DNA of 64,000 nt, taken from the NCBI RefSeq assembly GCF_013364155.1, contig NZ_CP054916.1:7160001-7224000 (forward strand), written 5' to 3'. The number at the start of each line of letters is the position of its first letter. Within the stretch, counting starts at the first letter, position 1. Shown piece after piece: positions 34,606 to 43,642 of the stretch. The notes beneath the pieces were generated by a model. It was not told the origin of the DNA. It worked only from the letters and a program-made list of their open reading frames with translations, and made no database searches. The position numbers and the translations under genes were made by a program. Source of the DNA: Streptomyces sp. NA02950. Its GTDB lineage: Bacteria > Actinomycetota > Actinomycetes > Streptomycetales > Streptomycetaceae.

Positions 34606-35310
34606 GTGGAAACCGCCGCCCGGACCGCCCCGGCAGCAGTGATTGTCGCGATCGACGGCCCCGCAGGCACGGGCAAGTCCAGCACCTCCAAGGCCGTCGC
34701 CGCCAAGCTGGGCCTCGGCTACCTGGACACCGGCGCCCAGTACCGGGCGATCACCTGGTGGATGGTGAACAACGGCATCGACGTCGAGGACGCCGTCGCC
34801 GTGGCCGACGCCGCCGCCAAGCCGGTCATCGTCTCCGGCACCGACCCGGCCGCCCCGACCATCACCGTCGACGGCACCGATGTCGCCGGGCCGATCCGCA
34901 CCCAGGACGTCACCTCCCGGGTGAGCGCGGTCAGCGCGGTCCCCGAGGTGCGGGCCCGGATCACCGAGCTCCAGCGGACCATCGCCACCGAGGCACCGCG
35001 CGGCATCGTCGTCGAGGGCCGGGACATCGGCACCACGGTGCTGCCCGACGCCGACGTCAAGATCTTCCTGACCGCGTCCGCCGAGGCGCGGGCCGCCCGC
35101 CGCAGCGGTGAGCTCAAGGGCAAGGAGGCCGTGGACCTGGCCGCCACCCAGGCGGCGCTGGCCAAGCGGGACGCCCTGGACTCCGGCCGGAAGACCTCGC
35201 CGCTGGCCAAGGCGGACGACGCCATCGAGGTGGACACCACCGAGCTCACCCTCGAGCAGGTCATCGAGTGTGTGGTCACCCTCGTCGAGGAGAAGCGGAC
35301 GGGCGTGTGA
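34606..35310 (+). CDS. cmk: Cytidylate kinase
   Basis: A 234-residue CMP/dCMP kinase. The P-loop GPAGTGKSSTSKAVA lies near residue 15, followed by LGLGYLDTGAQYRAITWW, the NMP-binding VVEGRDIGTTVLPDADVKIF and the lid KRDALDSGRKTSPL. The GTG at 34606 (METAARTAPAAVIVAIDG) follows aaggtg by 10 bases; GTG 34594 would crowd that site. It overlaps plsC by 4 bases (gtga), in the order cmk-plsC-der. Confidence 0.93.
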   Translation: METAARTAPAAVIVAIDGPAGTGKSSTSKAVAAKLGLGYLDTGAQYRAITWWMVNNGIDVEDAVAVADAAAKPVIVSGTDPAAPTITVDGTDVAGPIRTQDVTSRVSAVSAVPEVRARITELQRTIATEAPRGIVVEGRDIGTTVLPDADVKIFLTASAEARAARRSGELKGKEAVDLAATQAALAKRDALDSGRKTSPLAKADDAIEVDTTELTLEQVIECVVTLVEEKRTGV

Positions 35311-35984
35311 CCGGACCCGCCGACACACTGCCGAGCGCGGCCGGAGCCGCGGTGGGACGCCGGATCGGCATCGGGCTGATGTACGGGCTGTGGCGGCCGC
35401 GGGTGCTGGGCGCCTGGCGGGTGCCCGGCACCGGACCGCTGATCCTCGCGGTGAACCACACCCACAACATCGACGGCCCGATGCTGATGGGCACCGCGCC
35501 GCGGCCGGTGCACTTCCTGATCAAGAAGGAAGCGTTCATCGGTCCGCTGGACCCGTTCCTGCGGGGTATCGGGCAGCTCAAGGTGGACCGAACGACCGCC
35601 GACCGGGCGGCGATCACCACCGCCCTGGGCCTACTGGAGCGCGGCGGGGTGCTGGGGATCTTCCCCGAGGGCACCCGCGGCGAGGGCGACTTCGCCTCGC
35701 TGCGCGCGGGGCTCGCGTACTTCGCCGTCCGCTCCGGAGCGCCGATCGTGCCGGTGGCCGTGCTCGGCTCCGGCGACCAGCGCGATGGGGACGGGCGGGT
35801 CAGGACGGTGCCCCGGCTGCGCAGCCGGATCGACGTGGTCTTCGGTGACCCGTTCGAGGCGGGCGACGGCAGCGGCCGACGGACCCGGGCGGCCCTGGAC
35901 GAGGCGACCACGCGCATCCAGAAGCGACTGGGCGCGCACCTGGGGAACGCCAGGCGGCTCACCGGCCGCCGCGACGAGACATGA
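35307..35984 (+). CDS. plsC: 1-acyl-sn-glycerol-3-phosphate acyltransferase (PlsC family)
   Basis: A 225-residue PlsC-type acyltransferase of phospholipid synthesis, acting at the membrane face. It contains the HX4D catalytic motif in [10 protein letters not shown], the glycerophosphate-binding [12 protein letters not shown], and [12 protein letters not shown] 35307 overlaps the cmk stop, with gaggag upstream. It is located between cmk and der as in other actinobacteria; the acyl acceptor specificity is inferred from family only. Confidence 0.9.
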   Translation: MTGPADTLPSAAGAAVGRRIGIGLMYGLWRPRVLGAWRVPGTGPLILAVNHTHNIDGPMLMGTAPRPVHFLIKKEAFIGPLDPFLRGIGQLKVDRTTADRAAITTALGLLERGGVLGIFPEGTRGEGDFASLRAGLAYFAVRSGAPIVPVAVLGSGDQRDGDGRVRTVPRLRSRIDVVFGDPFEAGDGSGRRTRAALDEATTRIQKRLGAHLGNARRLTGRRDET

Positions 35985-36042
35985 GATCCGCGAGCCCGTA
36001 CGACGGGCCCGCGGCCTGAGGGACGACGAGGAACGTAACTTC

Positions 36043-37506
36043 ATGAACGACCAGATCCACAGTGGTGGCGACGAGCACGGAGAGCTTGGCGACGCCGAGT
36101 ACGCGGAGTTCATGGAGCTCGCCGCACAGGAGGGGTTCGACCTCGAGCAGGTCGAGGGCGACCTCGCCGCGGCCGGACACGGTCCGCTGCCCGTCCTGGC
36201 CGTTGTCGGCCGCCCCAATGTCGGCAAGTCGACCCTGGTCAACCGCATCATCGGCCGCCGTGAGGCGGTGGTCGAGGACCGCCCCGGGGTCACCCGGGAC
36301 CGGGTCACCTACGAGGCCGAGTGGTCCGGCCGCCGCTTCAAGGTCGTCGACACCGGCGGCTGGGAGCAGGACGTGCTCGGCATCGACGCGTCCGTGGCCG
36401 CGCAGGCCGAGTTCGCCATCGAGGCCGCCGACGCGGTGGTCTTCGTGGTGGACGCCACGGTGGGCGCCACCGACACCGACGAGGCCGTGGTCAAGCTGCT
36501 GCGCCGGGCGGGCAAGCCCGTGGTGCTGTGCGCCAACAAGGTCGACGGGCCCAGCGGTGAGGCGGACGCCGCCATGCTGTGGTCGCTCGGCCTCGGCGAG
36601 CCCCACCCGGTTTCGGCACTGCACGGCCGCGGCACCGGCGACATGCTGGACGCGGTGCTCGAGGCGCTGCCGGAGGCCCCGGCCCAGACCTTCGGGGCGG
36701 CGCTCGGCGGACCGCGCCGGATCGCCCTCATCGGCCGTCCCAACGTCGGCAAGTCCTCGCTGCTGAACAAGGTCGCGGGCGAGGAGCGGGTGGTCGTCAA
36801 CGAGATGGCGGGCACCACCCGCGACCCGGTCGACGAACTGATCGAACTCGGCGGCGTGACCTGGAAGTTCGTGGACACCGCCGGTATCCGCCGACGGGTC
36901 CACCTCCAGGAGGGCGCCGACTACTACGCCTCGCTGCGCACCGCGGCCGCTGTGGAGAAGGCCGAGGTCGCGGTCATCCTGATCGACACCAGCGAGTCCA
37001 TCAGCGTCCAGGACCAGCGCATCATCTCGATGGCGGTCGAGGCCGGACGCGCGATGGTGGTCGCCTACAACAAGTGGGACACCCTCGACGAGGAGCGCCG
37101 CTACTACCTCGAGCGCGAGATCGAGACCGAGCTCGGACAGATCCAGTGGGCGCCGCGGGTCAATGTCTCCGCGCGCACCGGCCGTCATATGGAAAAGCTC
37201 GTCCCGGCGATCGAGACGGCGCTGGCCGGATGGGAGACCCGGGTCCCCACCGGGCGGCTGAACGCCTTCCTCGGCGAGATCGTGGCCTCGCATCCGCACC
37301 CGATCCGCGGCGGCAAGCAGCCCCGCATCCTGTTCGGGACGCAGGCCGGGACCCGGCCGCCGCGGTTCGTGCTGTTCGCCTCGGGCTTCCTGGAGGCGGG
37401 CTACCGCCGCTTCATCGAGCGGCGGCTGCGCGAGGAGTTCGGCTTCGAGGGGACGCCGATCCAGATCTCGGTGCGGGTGCGCGAGAAGCGCGGCCGCAAG
37501 AAGTAG
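36043..37506 (+). CDS. der: Ribosome-assembly GTPase Der (EngA)
   Basis: A 487-residue double-GTPase needed for 50S subunit maturation. It has two G domains, each with GRPNVGKS (about residues 56 and 233), DTGG/DTAG switch II motifs, and N/TKxD motifs CANKVDG and AYNKWDT. A C-terminal KH-like domain ([23 protein letters not shown]) ends in a basic KRGRKK tail. An acidic N-terminal extension of about 45 residues precedes the first G domain, as in other actinobacteria. ATG 36043 is preceded by gaggaa at a 9-base spacing. Confidence 0.96.
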   Translation: MNDQIHSGGDEHGELGDAEYAEFMELAAQEGFDLEQVEGDLAAAGHGPLPVLAVVGRPNVGKSTLVNRIIGRREAVVEDRPGVTRDRVTYEAEWSGRRFKVVDTGGWEQDVLGIDASVAAQAEFAIEAADAVVFVVDATVGATDTDEAVVKLLRRAGKPVVLCANKVDGPSGEADAAMLWSLGLGEPHPVSALHGRGTGDMLDAVLEALPEAPAQTFGAALGGPRRIALIGRPNVGKSSLLNKVAGEERVVVNEMAGTTRDPVDELIELGGVTWKFVDTAGIRRRVHLQEGADYYASLRTAAAVEKAEVAVILIDTSESISVQDQRIISMAVEAGRAMVVAYNKWDTLDEERRYYLEREIETELGQIQWAPRVNVSARTGRHMEKLVPAIETALAGWETRVPTGRLNAFLGEIVASHPHPIRGGKQPRILFGTQAGTRPPRFVLFASGFLEAGYRRFIERRLREEFGFEGTPIQISVRVREKRGRKK

Positions 37507-37542
37507 CGGCCGCGCGGGGGTGCGCACACCTCCCGCACCGGT

Positions 37543-38001
37543 TCAGTAGTCGTGCCCCCGCCCGTCGCGCCGACTCGGCGGCAGGGCGGGGAGATAGCCG
37601 CGGTAGTACAGCCCGCCGGTGTCCCACGACCCGCTGTGGCCGGCCGCCCGGCCGTGGCCGCCGCCGGTCAGACCGCGGGGCTGACCGGTGTGGCCGATGG
37701 CGCTGAACGCGACGAACCCCAGATCCTCCTCGTCCGAACGGTCACCGGGCAGCGCCCGGAACAGCCTCCGGTACTCCGCGTACAGCGCGTCGTAGATCGG
37801 CGTGGCGGAGACCCGCCAGGGGTCGGCCGATGCCTCCAGCGCGGGGCGCATCGCCGGAATGTAGCCGTATGAGGGGGGACGATGGGGGAGGTCGTATGCG
37901 TGCACGTATGTGCCAACGACCCGGCCGCCCGTCGGATGCGGCATCGGTGGCGAATGGGCTGCCCGCGGCAGGTGGGCGGGGCCGGGGACGGCGGAGGCCA
38001 T
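37543..38001 (-). CDS. Hypothetical protein, Gly/His/Arg-rich C-terminus
   Basis: A 152-residue protein of unknown function. An ordered-looking centre (WRVSATPIYDALYAEYRRLFRALPGDRSDEEDLGFVAFS) is followed by a Gly/His/Arg-rich tail ending RRDGRGHDY. The ATG at 38001 lies 5 bases after the upstream gene's stop, so the two are probably cotranscribed. No clear ribosome binding site is visible, and a shorter start such as MPHPTGGRV is possible. It is convergent with der. Confidence 0.6.
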   Translation of the reverse strand: MASAVPGPAHLPRAAHSPPMPHPTGGRVVGTYVHAYDLPHRPPSYGYIPAMRPALEASADPWRVSATPIYDALYAEYRRLFRALPGDRSDEEDLGFVAFSAIGHTGQPRGLTGGGHGRAAGHSGSWDTGGLYYRGYLPALPPSRRDGRGHDY

Positions 38002-38006
38002 GAGCG

Positions 38007-38912
38007 TCAGGTGCCGGCGAGCGGCATCGAGGCGCCGACCAGCGCGCCGCTCGCCGCGGCCCGGTCCAGCGCCGCGCGCAGCTGGTCCTCGCGCGGCTGG
38101 GTGCCGATGGTGCCCGCCGGAGCGGCGTAGATCATCACCTGCCGGGAGCGGTTGGCGGCATTGCGCCAGCCCTCGCTGAGCGGCATCGGGCGGTGCGCCT
38201 GCCACCAGGCCACCGGGGCGCCGCCGTTCGCCGACGGCATCAGCACCGCGTGCAGCTGCCCCATGGCGATCAGCACCGACCAGCCGTGGTTGGGTCCGGG
38301 CGGCCGGTTCAGATCGACGACCGGCAGAAAGCCCTGCTCGGTCAGGAGTGACAGGAAGTCGTCGCCCTGGCCGGATCCGGGCCGGGTGATCGGCGCCGTC
38401 GGCTCGACCACCAGCGCGGGCCGCGCCTCTCCGCCCACCAGCACCACCCCGCTGGTGACCCCGAGCACCGCCTGCGGCGACGGGGCGGCCCGCCCCGGCT
38501 GCTGCGGCGGGTCCTGGACGGCGGCCTGGGCCCGGGGCTGCGCCGCCCCGGCATAGCCGGACGGGGCGGCGGACGCGTACTGCGGGGCGGCGGACACGCC
38601 GTGCGGCACCGCCTCCGCGAGCGGATCGGCGGTGTCCTCCCCGGTGATGGAACGCACCGCGCCGCGCAACTGCTCCTCGGCGACCGGTACCACCTGGGAA
38701 GGGACGCAGGTCGCGTGCGCGAAGGCGAGCACGGCCGTCTCCTGCCCGACGAAGAGGACGGTGCTGGTGCGCTCCTGGTCGGTGTTGCCCGGGGTGCGGC
38801 AGGACGTGCAGTCGTAGGCGCCCGGGGCATTCTCACCGGCGAGCAGCCGGTCGGCTTCTTCGTCGCCGATCTCGGCGCGTACGTCATCGCTGACGTCGAG
38901 CATGCGCGGCAC
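38007..38912 (-). CDS. Conserved hypothetical protein, two alpha/beta halves with Pro/Ala linker
   Basis: A 301-residue protein of unknown function. The N-terminal part has a possible metal-binding CTSC pair (AYDCTSCRTPGNTDQ) and VLAFAHATCVPSQVV. A disordered Ala/Pro/Gln linker spans about 115-155. The C-terminal half (FLSLLTEQGFLPVVDLNRPPGPNHGWSVLIAMGQLHAVLMP) has an SseB-like alternating pattern, but I would not assign that family. GTG 38912 has gaggag about 6 bases upstream. It is likely cotranscribed with the small downstream gene. Confidence 0.75.
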   Translation of the reverse strand: MPRMLDVSDDVRAEIGDEEADRLLAGENAPGAYDCTSCRTPGNTDQERTSTVLFVGQETAVLAFAHATCVPSQVVPVAEEQLRGAVRSITGEDTADPLAEAVPHGVSAAPQYASAAPSGYAGAAQPRAQAAVQDPPQQPGRAAPSPQAVLGVTSGVVLVGGEARPALVVEPTAPITRPGSGQGDDFLSLLTEQGFLPVVDLNRPPGPNHGWSVLIAMGQLHAVLMPSANGGAPVAWWQAHRPMPLSEGWRNAANRSRQVMIYAAPAGTIGTQPREDQLRAALDRAAASGALVGASMPLAGT

Positions 38913-39120
38913 GGGTGGCTCCTCGGTATCGGTGCTGTGCCGGGCGTCTCCCGGCTCATATGGAGAACAACGGGCCAGCCACGGCGGGGGTCACGCCGCC
39001 TTGCCGTCCCTGGCTCCGATGCGTCAGATCCCCTCGGCGTTCCCTCGGTTCGCTACCGATTTCACATCTGTTCTGGAACAAAGCGGTGATGGGGCCCAAC
39101 CCGGCAACCGGGGACGAAGT

Positions 39121-39156
39121 CCTACCAGGTGGTAGGCGGACGAGTCGCTCGTCCGC
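39121..39156 (+). promoter_or_regulatory. Paired hairpins before the glycosyltransferase start
   Basis: Two adjacent inverted repeats: cctacc aggt ggtagg (39121-39136) and gcggacgag tcg ctcgtccgc (39136-39156, 9 perfect bp). They lie 36-71 bases before the GT4 start and could be an attenuator-like leader, an operator or an upstream terminator. The function is not known. Confidence 0.4.
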
Positions 39157-39191
39157 GGGGAACCAGTGGGATACGGGGACGACGGGGACGG

Positions 39192-40430
39192 ATGCACATC
39201 TCATTCCTGATTCACAACGCGTACGGGATCGGTGGGACGATCCGGACCACGTACAACCTCGCCCGCACCCTGGGCGAGCAGCACGACGTGGAGATCGTCT
39301 CGGTGTTCCGGCACCGTGATCAGCCGATCTTCGACCCCGGGCCGCATGTGCGGCTCAGCCATCTGGTGGACATCCGCAAGGGAAGCCCCACCTACGACGG
39401 AGCGGACCCCGAGCACGCCCGCCCCGCGAAGGTCTTCCCCACCAGCGAGGGCCGTTACCAGCAGTACAGCGCGCTCACCGACCGCCGGATCGCCGAACAC
39501 CTCAGGCAGGTGGAGGCCGATATCGTCGTCGGCACCCGCCCCGGCCTCAATGTGCACATCGCCCGTGAGGCGCGCCGCGGCCCGATCCGCGTCGGCCAGG
39601 AGCATCTGACGCTCAGCACCCACTCCCGGGGGCTGAAGCGGGCGCTGCGCGGCGTCTATCCGCGGCTGGACGCGGTCACCACCGTCACCGAGGCCGATGC
39701 CGAGACCTACCGCGGCCAGATGCGGCTGCCGGGGGTGCGGATCGAGGCGGTGCCCAACAGCGTGCCCGAGCCCGGTCTCGAGCCCGCCGACGGCACCAAC
39801 AAGTGGGTCGTGGCGGCCGGGCGGCTGGCCCCGGTGAAACGGTACGACCTGCTGATACGGGCCTTCGCCAAGGTCAGCGCGTCCCGGCCGGACTGGCGGC
39901 TGCGGATCTACGGCGGCGGCGCCCAGCACGACAAGCTGCGCGCGCTGATCGACAAACTCGGCCTGTACAACAACGTCTTCCTCATGGGCCCGGCCAATCC
40001 GCTGGACCCCGAGTGGGCCAAGGGCTCCATCGCGGCCGTCACCTCCAGCCTGGAGTCGTTCGGCATGACCATCGTCGAGGCGATGCGCTGCGGGCTCCCG
40101 GTGGTCTCCACCGACTGCCCGCACGGCCCGGCCGAGATCATCGACAACGGGGTGGACGGCCGTCTCGTCCCCACCGGCGACACCGACGCCATCGCGCGAG
40201 CCCTGCTGGACCTGATCAACAACGACGAACTGCGGCAGCAGATGGGGCAGGCGGCGCTGAAGGACTCGGCCCGTTTCGACCCCTCCCGGGTGGCCGGGCG
40301 CTACGAGTCCCTCTTCGCCGGCCTCGTCGCGCGCAGCGGGCTGCGCGGCACCCTCCACCGTGCCCGCGGCACCCTGCTCAGCGGCGCGCTGGCGACGAAG
40401 GACTCGCTGCGGAAGGTGCGGGTGGCATGA
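39192..40430 (+). CDS. GT4-family glycosyltransferase
   Basis: A 412-residue GT-B glycosyltransferase. The N-terminus MHISFLIHNAYGIGGTIRTTYNLA carries the Gly-rich loop. The C-terminal domain shows VVAAGRLAPVKRYDLLIRAF and the EX7E-type ESFGMTIVEAMRCGLPVVSTDCPHGPAEII, common to GT4 enzymes of cell-envelope polysaccharide synthesis. It has a basic C-terminal tail and no signal peptide. Its stop overlaps the start of the next gene (atga), so the two products probably work together. Sugar specificity is unknown. Confidence 0.9.
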   Translation: MHISFLIHNAYGIGGTIRTTYNLARTLGEQHDVEIVSVFRHRDQPIFDPGPHVRLSHLVDIRKGSPTYDGADPEHARPAKVFPTSEGRYQQYSALTDRRIAEHLRQVEADIVVGTRPGLNVHIAREARRGPIRVGQEHLTLSTHSRGLKRALRGVYPRLDAVTTVTEADAETYRGQMRLPGVRIEAVPNSVPEPGLEPADGTNKWVVAAGRLAPVKRYDLLIRAFAKVSASRPDWRLRIYGGGAQHDKLRALIDKLGLYNNVFLMGPANPLDPEWAKGSIAAVTSSLESFGMTIVEAMRCGLPVVSTDCPHGPAEIIDNGVDGRLVPTGDTDAIARALLDLINNDELRQQMGQAALKDSARFDPSRVAGRYESLFAGLVARSGLRGTLHRARGTLLSGALATKDSLRKVRVA

Positions 40431-41383
40431 GTGCTCCGAGCGGAGATGCGGCCATGACGTCAGCGGGGGCAGCGGAGCGAACGCGGCAGGAGCAGGGAAA
40501 CAGCATGAGCGAAACCGGAGAGGCCGCCCCCACCCGCGCCGACTGCGTGGCGGATTCCGCCGGTGGGCTCACCTTCCACATCTCCGACTGGGTCCGGCCG
40601 CAGCCCGGCAGTTACGACGACTGGAGCGGTGCGCTGGTCCTGGTCCGCCGGGGCGCGGAGCGCCGCGACGACGGCGAGGTCCGGCTGCCGCTCGGCCCGA
40701 CCGGGGACGGCCGTCTCCAGGCCGCGCTGCCGAGCACCGTCGCCCTGCCCGAGGGCCGCTGGGACGTCCATGTGTCCTATGGGGACGCCGACCCGCGGCG
40801 GCTGGCACCGGGGCTGAACGATCTGCGCTCGCTGGTCGACCGCAGACCCGGGCCGAGCACTTCACCGCTGTCCGTGCGCATCCCGTACGCCACCAAGCAC
40901 GGCAATCTCTCGCTGCGCTGCTGGCGGCGGGCGCCGCACGCCGAGGCCGGGGAGATCCTGCTGGAGGACGGCACGATGGCCGTCCACGGTCGGCTCCACC
41001 GCGTCCGGTCCCCCGCGGAGTGGCTGGCCGGCGCGGTCCTCGAGGCACGCTGCCGCAGGGACACCGCCCGGGTGCGCACCGTGCCGGTCACCGCGGACGG
41101 CGCGGAGTTCTTCGGCACCCTGCCCTTCGCCGAGCTGACCGAGGACTGGGGCGGCGGCGCCGACGTATGGGACCTGTGGCTGCGTCCGGCGGCCGGAGAC
41201 GGGGCCGGGGACGGGGCCGCGCCGTCCGCGCGGCTGGCGCGCATCCTGGACGACGTCCCGGACAAGAAGGAGATCTTCACCTATCCGTCCACCGCGGTGG
41301 CCGCCCCGCACGGCCAGGCGTGGGTGCGTCCGTACTACACCCGGAACAACGACCTGGCGGTGCGGGTCGAGGCGGCCGTCTGA
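40427..41383 (+). CDS. Hypothetical protein coupled to the GT4 glycosyltransferase
   Basis: A 318-residue protein that I do not recognise. After about 40 low-complexity residues it is mostly beta-like: FHISDWVRPQPGSYDDWSGALVLVRR, VRLPLGPTGDGRLQAALPS, and a second similar block around VRTVPVTADGAEFFGTLPFAEL. The end is VRPYYTRNNDLAVRVEAAV. No catalytic motif, signal peptide or membrane segment is evident. ATG 40427 overlaps the glycosyltransferase stop and follows ggaaggtg. The beta-sandwich-like repeats would fit an accessory or acceptor-binding role, but this is a guess. Confidence 0.75.
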   Translation: MSAPSGDAAMTSAGAAERTRQEQGNSMSETGEAAPTRADCVADSAGGLTFHISDWVRPQPGSYDDWSGALVLVRRGAERRDDGEVRLPLGPTGDGRLQAALPSTVALPEGRWDVHVSYGDADPRRLAPGLNDLRSLVDRRPGPSTSPLSVRIPYATKHGNLSLRCWRRAPHAEAGEILLEDGTMAVHGRLHRVRSPAEWLAGAVLEARCRRDTARVRTVPVTADGAEFFGTLPFAELTEDWGGGADVWDLWLRPAAGDGAGDGAAPSARLARILDDVPDKKEIFTYPSTAVAAPHGQAWVRPYYTRNNDLAVRVEAAV

Positions 41384-41402
41384 GCCGCGCGGGGCGGTCC
41401 GC

Positions 41403-42590
41403 TCAGCGCAGCGCCCGGAAGAACCGCCGCAGGTCCCCGGTCAGCAGATCGGGGGCTTCCAGGGCGGCGAAGTGCCCACCGCGCTCGAACTCGCTCCAGT
41501 GGACGACGGCGTTGGACCGCTCGGCGACCGGCCGGACCGCGCGGTCCTCGGCGAAGTTCGCCACACCGGTGGGCACCGGGGACTTGGCGGGCGGCGGCCC
41601 CCAGACGCCGTCGCGGACGCTCTCGTAGTACAGCCGCGCCGAGGAGCCCGCGGTGCCGGTCAGCCAGTAGAGCATCACATTGGTCAGCAGCCGGTCCCGG
41701 TCGATCGCGTCCTCGGGGAGGGCGGCCGAGGGATGCGTCCACTCCCGGAACTTCTCCATGATCCAGGCGAGTTGGCCGACGGGGGAGTCGGTGAGGCCGT
41801 AGGCGAGGGTCTGCGGCCGGGTGGACTGGATCGCGGCGTAGCCCATCTGGTCCTGGGAGAAGCTGCCCGCGGCCAGCCGTTCGCGCTCCCGCTCGCTCAG
41901 TGCGGCCCGGTCCTCCTCCGACAGCGGACCGAGCGGGGCGAACCCCGCCGACGCGGCGTTCACATGCACCCCGGCCACCGCCTCCGGGGCCACCCGCCCC
42001 ACCTCGGGCGAGATGATCGCGCCCCAGTCGCCGCCCTGCACCCCGTACCGCTCGTAGCCGAGCCGACGCATCAGCTCCGCCCAGGCGCGCGCCACCCGCC
42101 GGCTGCTCCAGCCCCGGTCCCGGGTCGGCCCGGAGAAGCCGAACCCGGGGATGGAGGGGATCACCAGATGGAAGGCGTCGCGGGGGTCGCCGCCGTGGGC
42201 GCCCGGGTCGGACAGCGGGCCGATCATGTCGAGGAACTCCACGACCGAACCCGGCCAGCCGTGGGTGAGCAGCAGCGGCAGCGCGTCCGGCTCGGGGGAG
42301 CGCACATGGAGGAAGTGCACCTGGGCGCCGTCGAGCACGGTGGTGAACTGCGGGTGCTCATTGAGCGCCGCCTCGTGCACCCGCCAGTCGTAGCCGGTGC
42401 GCCAGTGGTCGGCCAGCTCCCGCACATAGGGCAGCGCGGCCCCGTACTCCCAGCCCGCCTCCGGCAGCGCGTCGGGCCAGCGGGTGCCGGCCAGCCGCTC
42501 CCGCAGGTCGTCCAGCCGCTCCTGCGCGATCTCGATCCGGAAGGGGCGGATGTCCTCGGTGCTTTCCTGGTTCTTCCTGGTGATGTCCAT
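41403..42590 (-). CDS. Epoxide hydrolase (EHN-domain alpha/beta hydrolase)
   Basis: A 395-residue enzyme of the microsomal-type epoxide hydrolase family. It has an N-terminal EHN domain ([22 protein letters not shown]), then an alpha/beta hydrolase with oxyanion-hole HGWPGS, a nucleophile elbow [10 protein letters not shown] with Asp nucleophile, and the base His in [13 protein letters not shown]. It converts epoxides to diols; the natural substrate is unknown. No signal peptide is seen. It is divergent from the WYL regulator 63 bases away, which is the obvious candidate controller. Confidence 0.9.
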   Translation of the reverse strand: MDITRKNQESTEDIRPFRIEIAQERLDDLRERLAGTRWPDALPEAGWEYGAALPYVRELADHWRTGYDWRVHEAALNEHPQFTTVLDGAQVHFLHVRSPEPDALPLLLTHGWPGSVVEFLDMIGPLSDPGAHGGDPRDAFHLVIPSIPGFGFSGPTRDRGWSSRRVARAWAELMRRLGYERYGVQGGDWGAIISPEVGRVAPEAVAGVHVNAASAGFAPLGPLSEEDRAALSERERERLAAGSFSQDQMGYAAIQSTRPQTLAYGLTDSPVGQLAWIMEKFREWTHPSAALPEDAIDRDRLLTNVMLYWLTGTAGSSARLYYESVRDGVWGPPPAKSPVPTGVANFAEDRAVRPVAERSNAVVHWSEFERGGHFAALEAPDLLTGDLRRFFRALR

Positions 42591-42653
42591 GGCTCGAACG
42601 CTACGGACCCTTGCGGACAGGTGGTGTCCTCAAGGGCTGGCAGACTCGTCAAC

Positions 42654-43625
42654 ATGTTGGAGACCTCGGCACGACTGCTCCGCCTGCTCTCGCTGTTGCA
42701 GGCCCACCGCGACTGGTCCGGCGCGGACCTCGCCGACCGGCTCGGGGTGACCCCGCGCACCGTGCGCCGGGACATCGACCGGCTGCGCGAGCTCGGCTAC
42801 CCTGTGCACTCCGCACCGGGCACGGCGGGCGGCTACCAGCTGGGCGCGGGCGCCCAGCTGCCCCCGCTGCTGCTCGACGACGACGAGGCGGTGGCGGTCG
42901 CCGTCGGGCTGCGCCAGGCCGCGGGCGGCGGTGTCGAGGGCATCGAGGAGACCTCGGTACGCGCCCTGGCCAAACTGGAGCAGGTGCTGCCGGACCGGCT
43001 GCGCCGCCGGGTGGGCGCCCTGAGCTCCTTCACCGTGCCGATGGTCGGCGGGTACCGCGGGGCCGGGGTGGATCCGGAGGTGCTGACCGAACTGGCCAAC
43101 GCCTGCCGGGACTGCCACCAGGTGCGCTTCGAGTACCGCGACCACCAGGGCACGGTCAGCCGCCGCACCGCCGAGCCCCACCGGCTGGTCTGCGCCCAGC
43201 GCCGCTGGTATCTGGTCGCCTGGGATCTGGACCGGGCGGACTGGCGCACCTACCGCGCCGACCGGATCACCCCGACCCCGCCGCACGGTCCGCGGGTCGC
43301 CCCGCGCCGCCCGCCCGCCGACGACCTCGCCGCCTATGTCTCCCGGGGGGTGTCCACCGCCGCGTACGCCGAGAAGGCCACCGTGCTGCTGCGGGTCTCC
43401 GCCGAGCGGGCGGCCGAGCGCGTCTCGCCCTCGGCCGGGGTGCTGGAGGCGGTCGACGAGCACAGCTGTCTGCTGCACACCGGCGCCCACGGCCTCGATG
43501 TGATGGTGATCCACATCGTGCTGATGGGCTTCGACTTCGAGGTGCGCGAACCCGCCGGACTGACCGAGCGCGTCCGCCTGATCAGGGACCGGCTCGACCG
43601 TGCCCTGCGTCCCGCGGTGGCCTAG
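42654..43625 (+). CDS. WYL-domain transcriptional regulator (HTH_11)
   Basis: A 323-residue regulator. The N-terminal helix-turn-helix (LLSLLQAHRDWSGADLADRLGVTPRTVRRDIDRLRELG) is of the DeoR/HTH_11 type. The WYL domain follows (VRFEYRDHQGTVSRRTAEPHRLVCAQRRWYLVAWDLDR), and a C-terminal WCX extension ends VRLIRDRLDRAL. It probably binds a nucleic-acid-like or small effector through WYL. ATG 42654 starts MLETSARLLRLLSLLQ. It is divergent from the epoxide hydrolase gene, suggesting local control. Confidence 0.9.
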   Translation: MLETSARLLRLLSLLQAHRDWSGADLADRLGVTPRTVRRDIDRLRELGYPVHSAPGTAGGYQLGAGAQLPPLLLDDDEAVAVAVGLRQAAGGGVEGIEETSVRALAKLEQVLPDRLRRRVGALSSFTVPMVGGYRGAGVDPEVLTELANACRDCHQVRFEYRDHQGTVSRRTAEPHRLVCAQRRWYLVAWDLDRADWRTYRADRITPTPPHGPRVAPRRPPADDLAAYVSRGVSTAAYAEKATVLLRVSAERAAERVSPSAGVLEAVDEHSCLLHTGAHGLDVMVIHIVLMGFDFEVREPAGLTERVRLIRDRLDRALRPAVA

Positions 43626-43642
43626 TGCCGCGGCGGCACTAG
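43622..43642. terminator. Bidirectional hairpin between convergent genes
   Basis: A 9-bp perfect stem ctagtgccg / cggcactag (43622-43630, 43634-43642) overlaps both stop codons. It shares the 11-mer ctagtgccgcg with the DNA just left of the TIR element (from about 11676). Confidence 0.6.
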
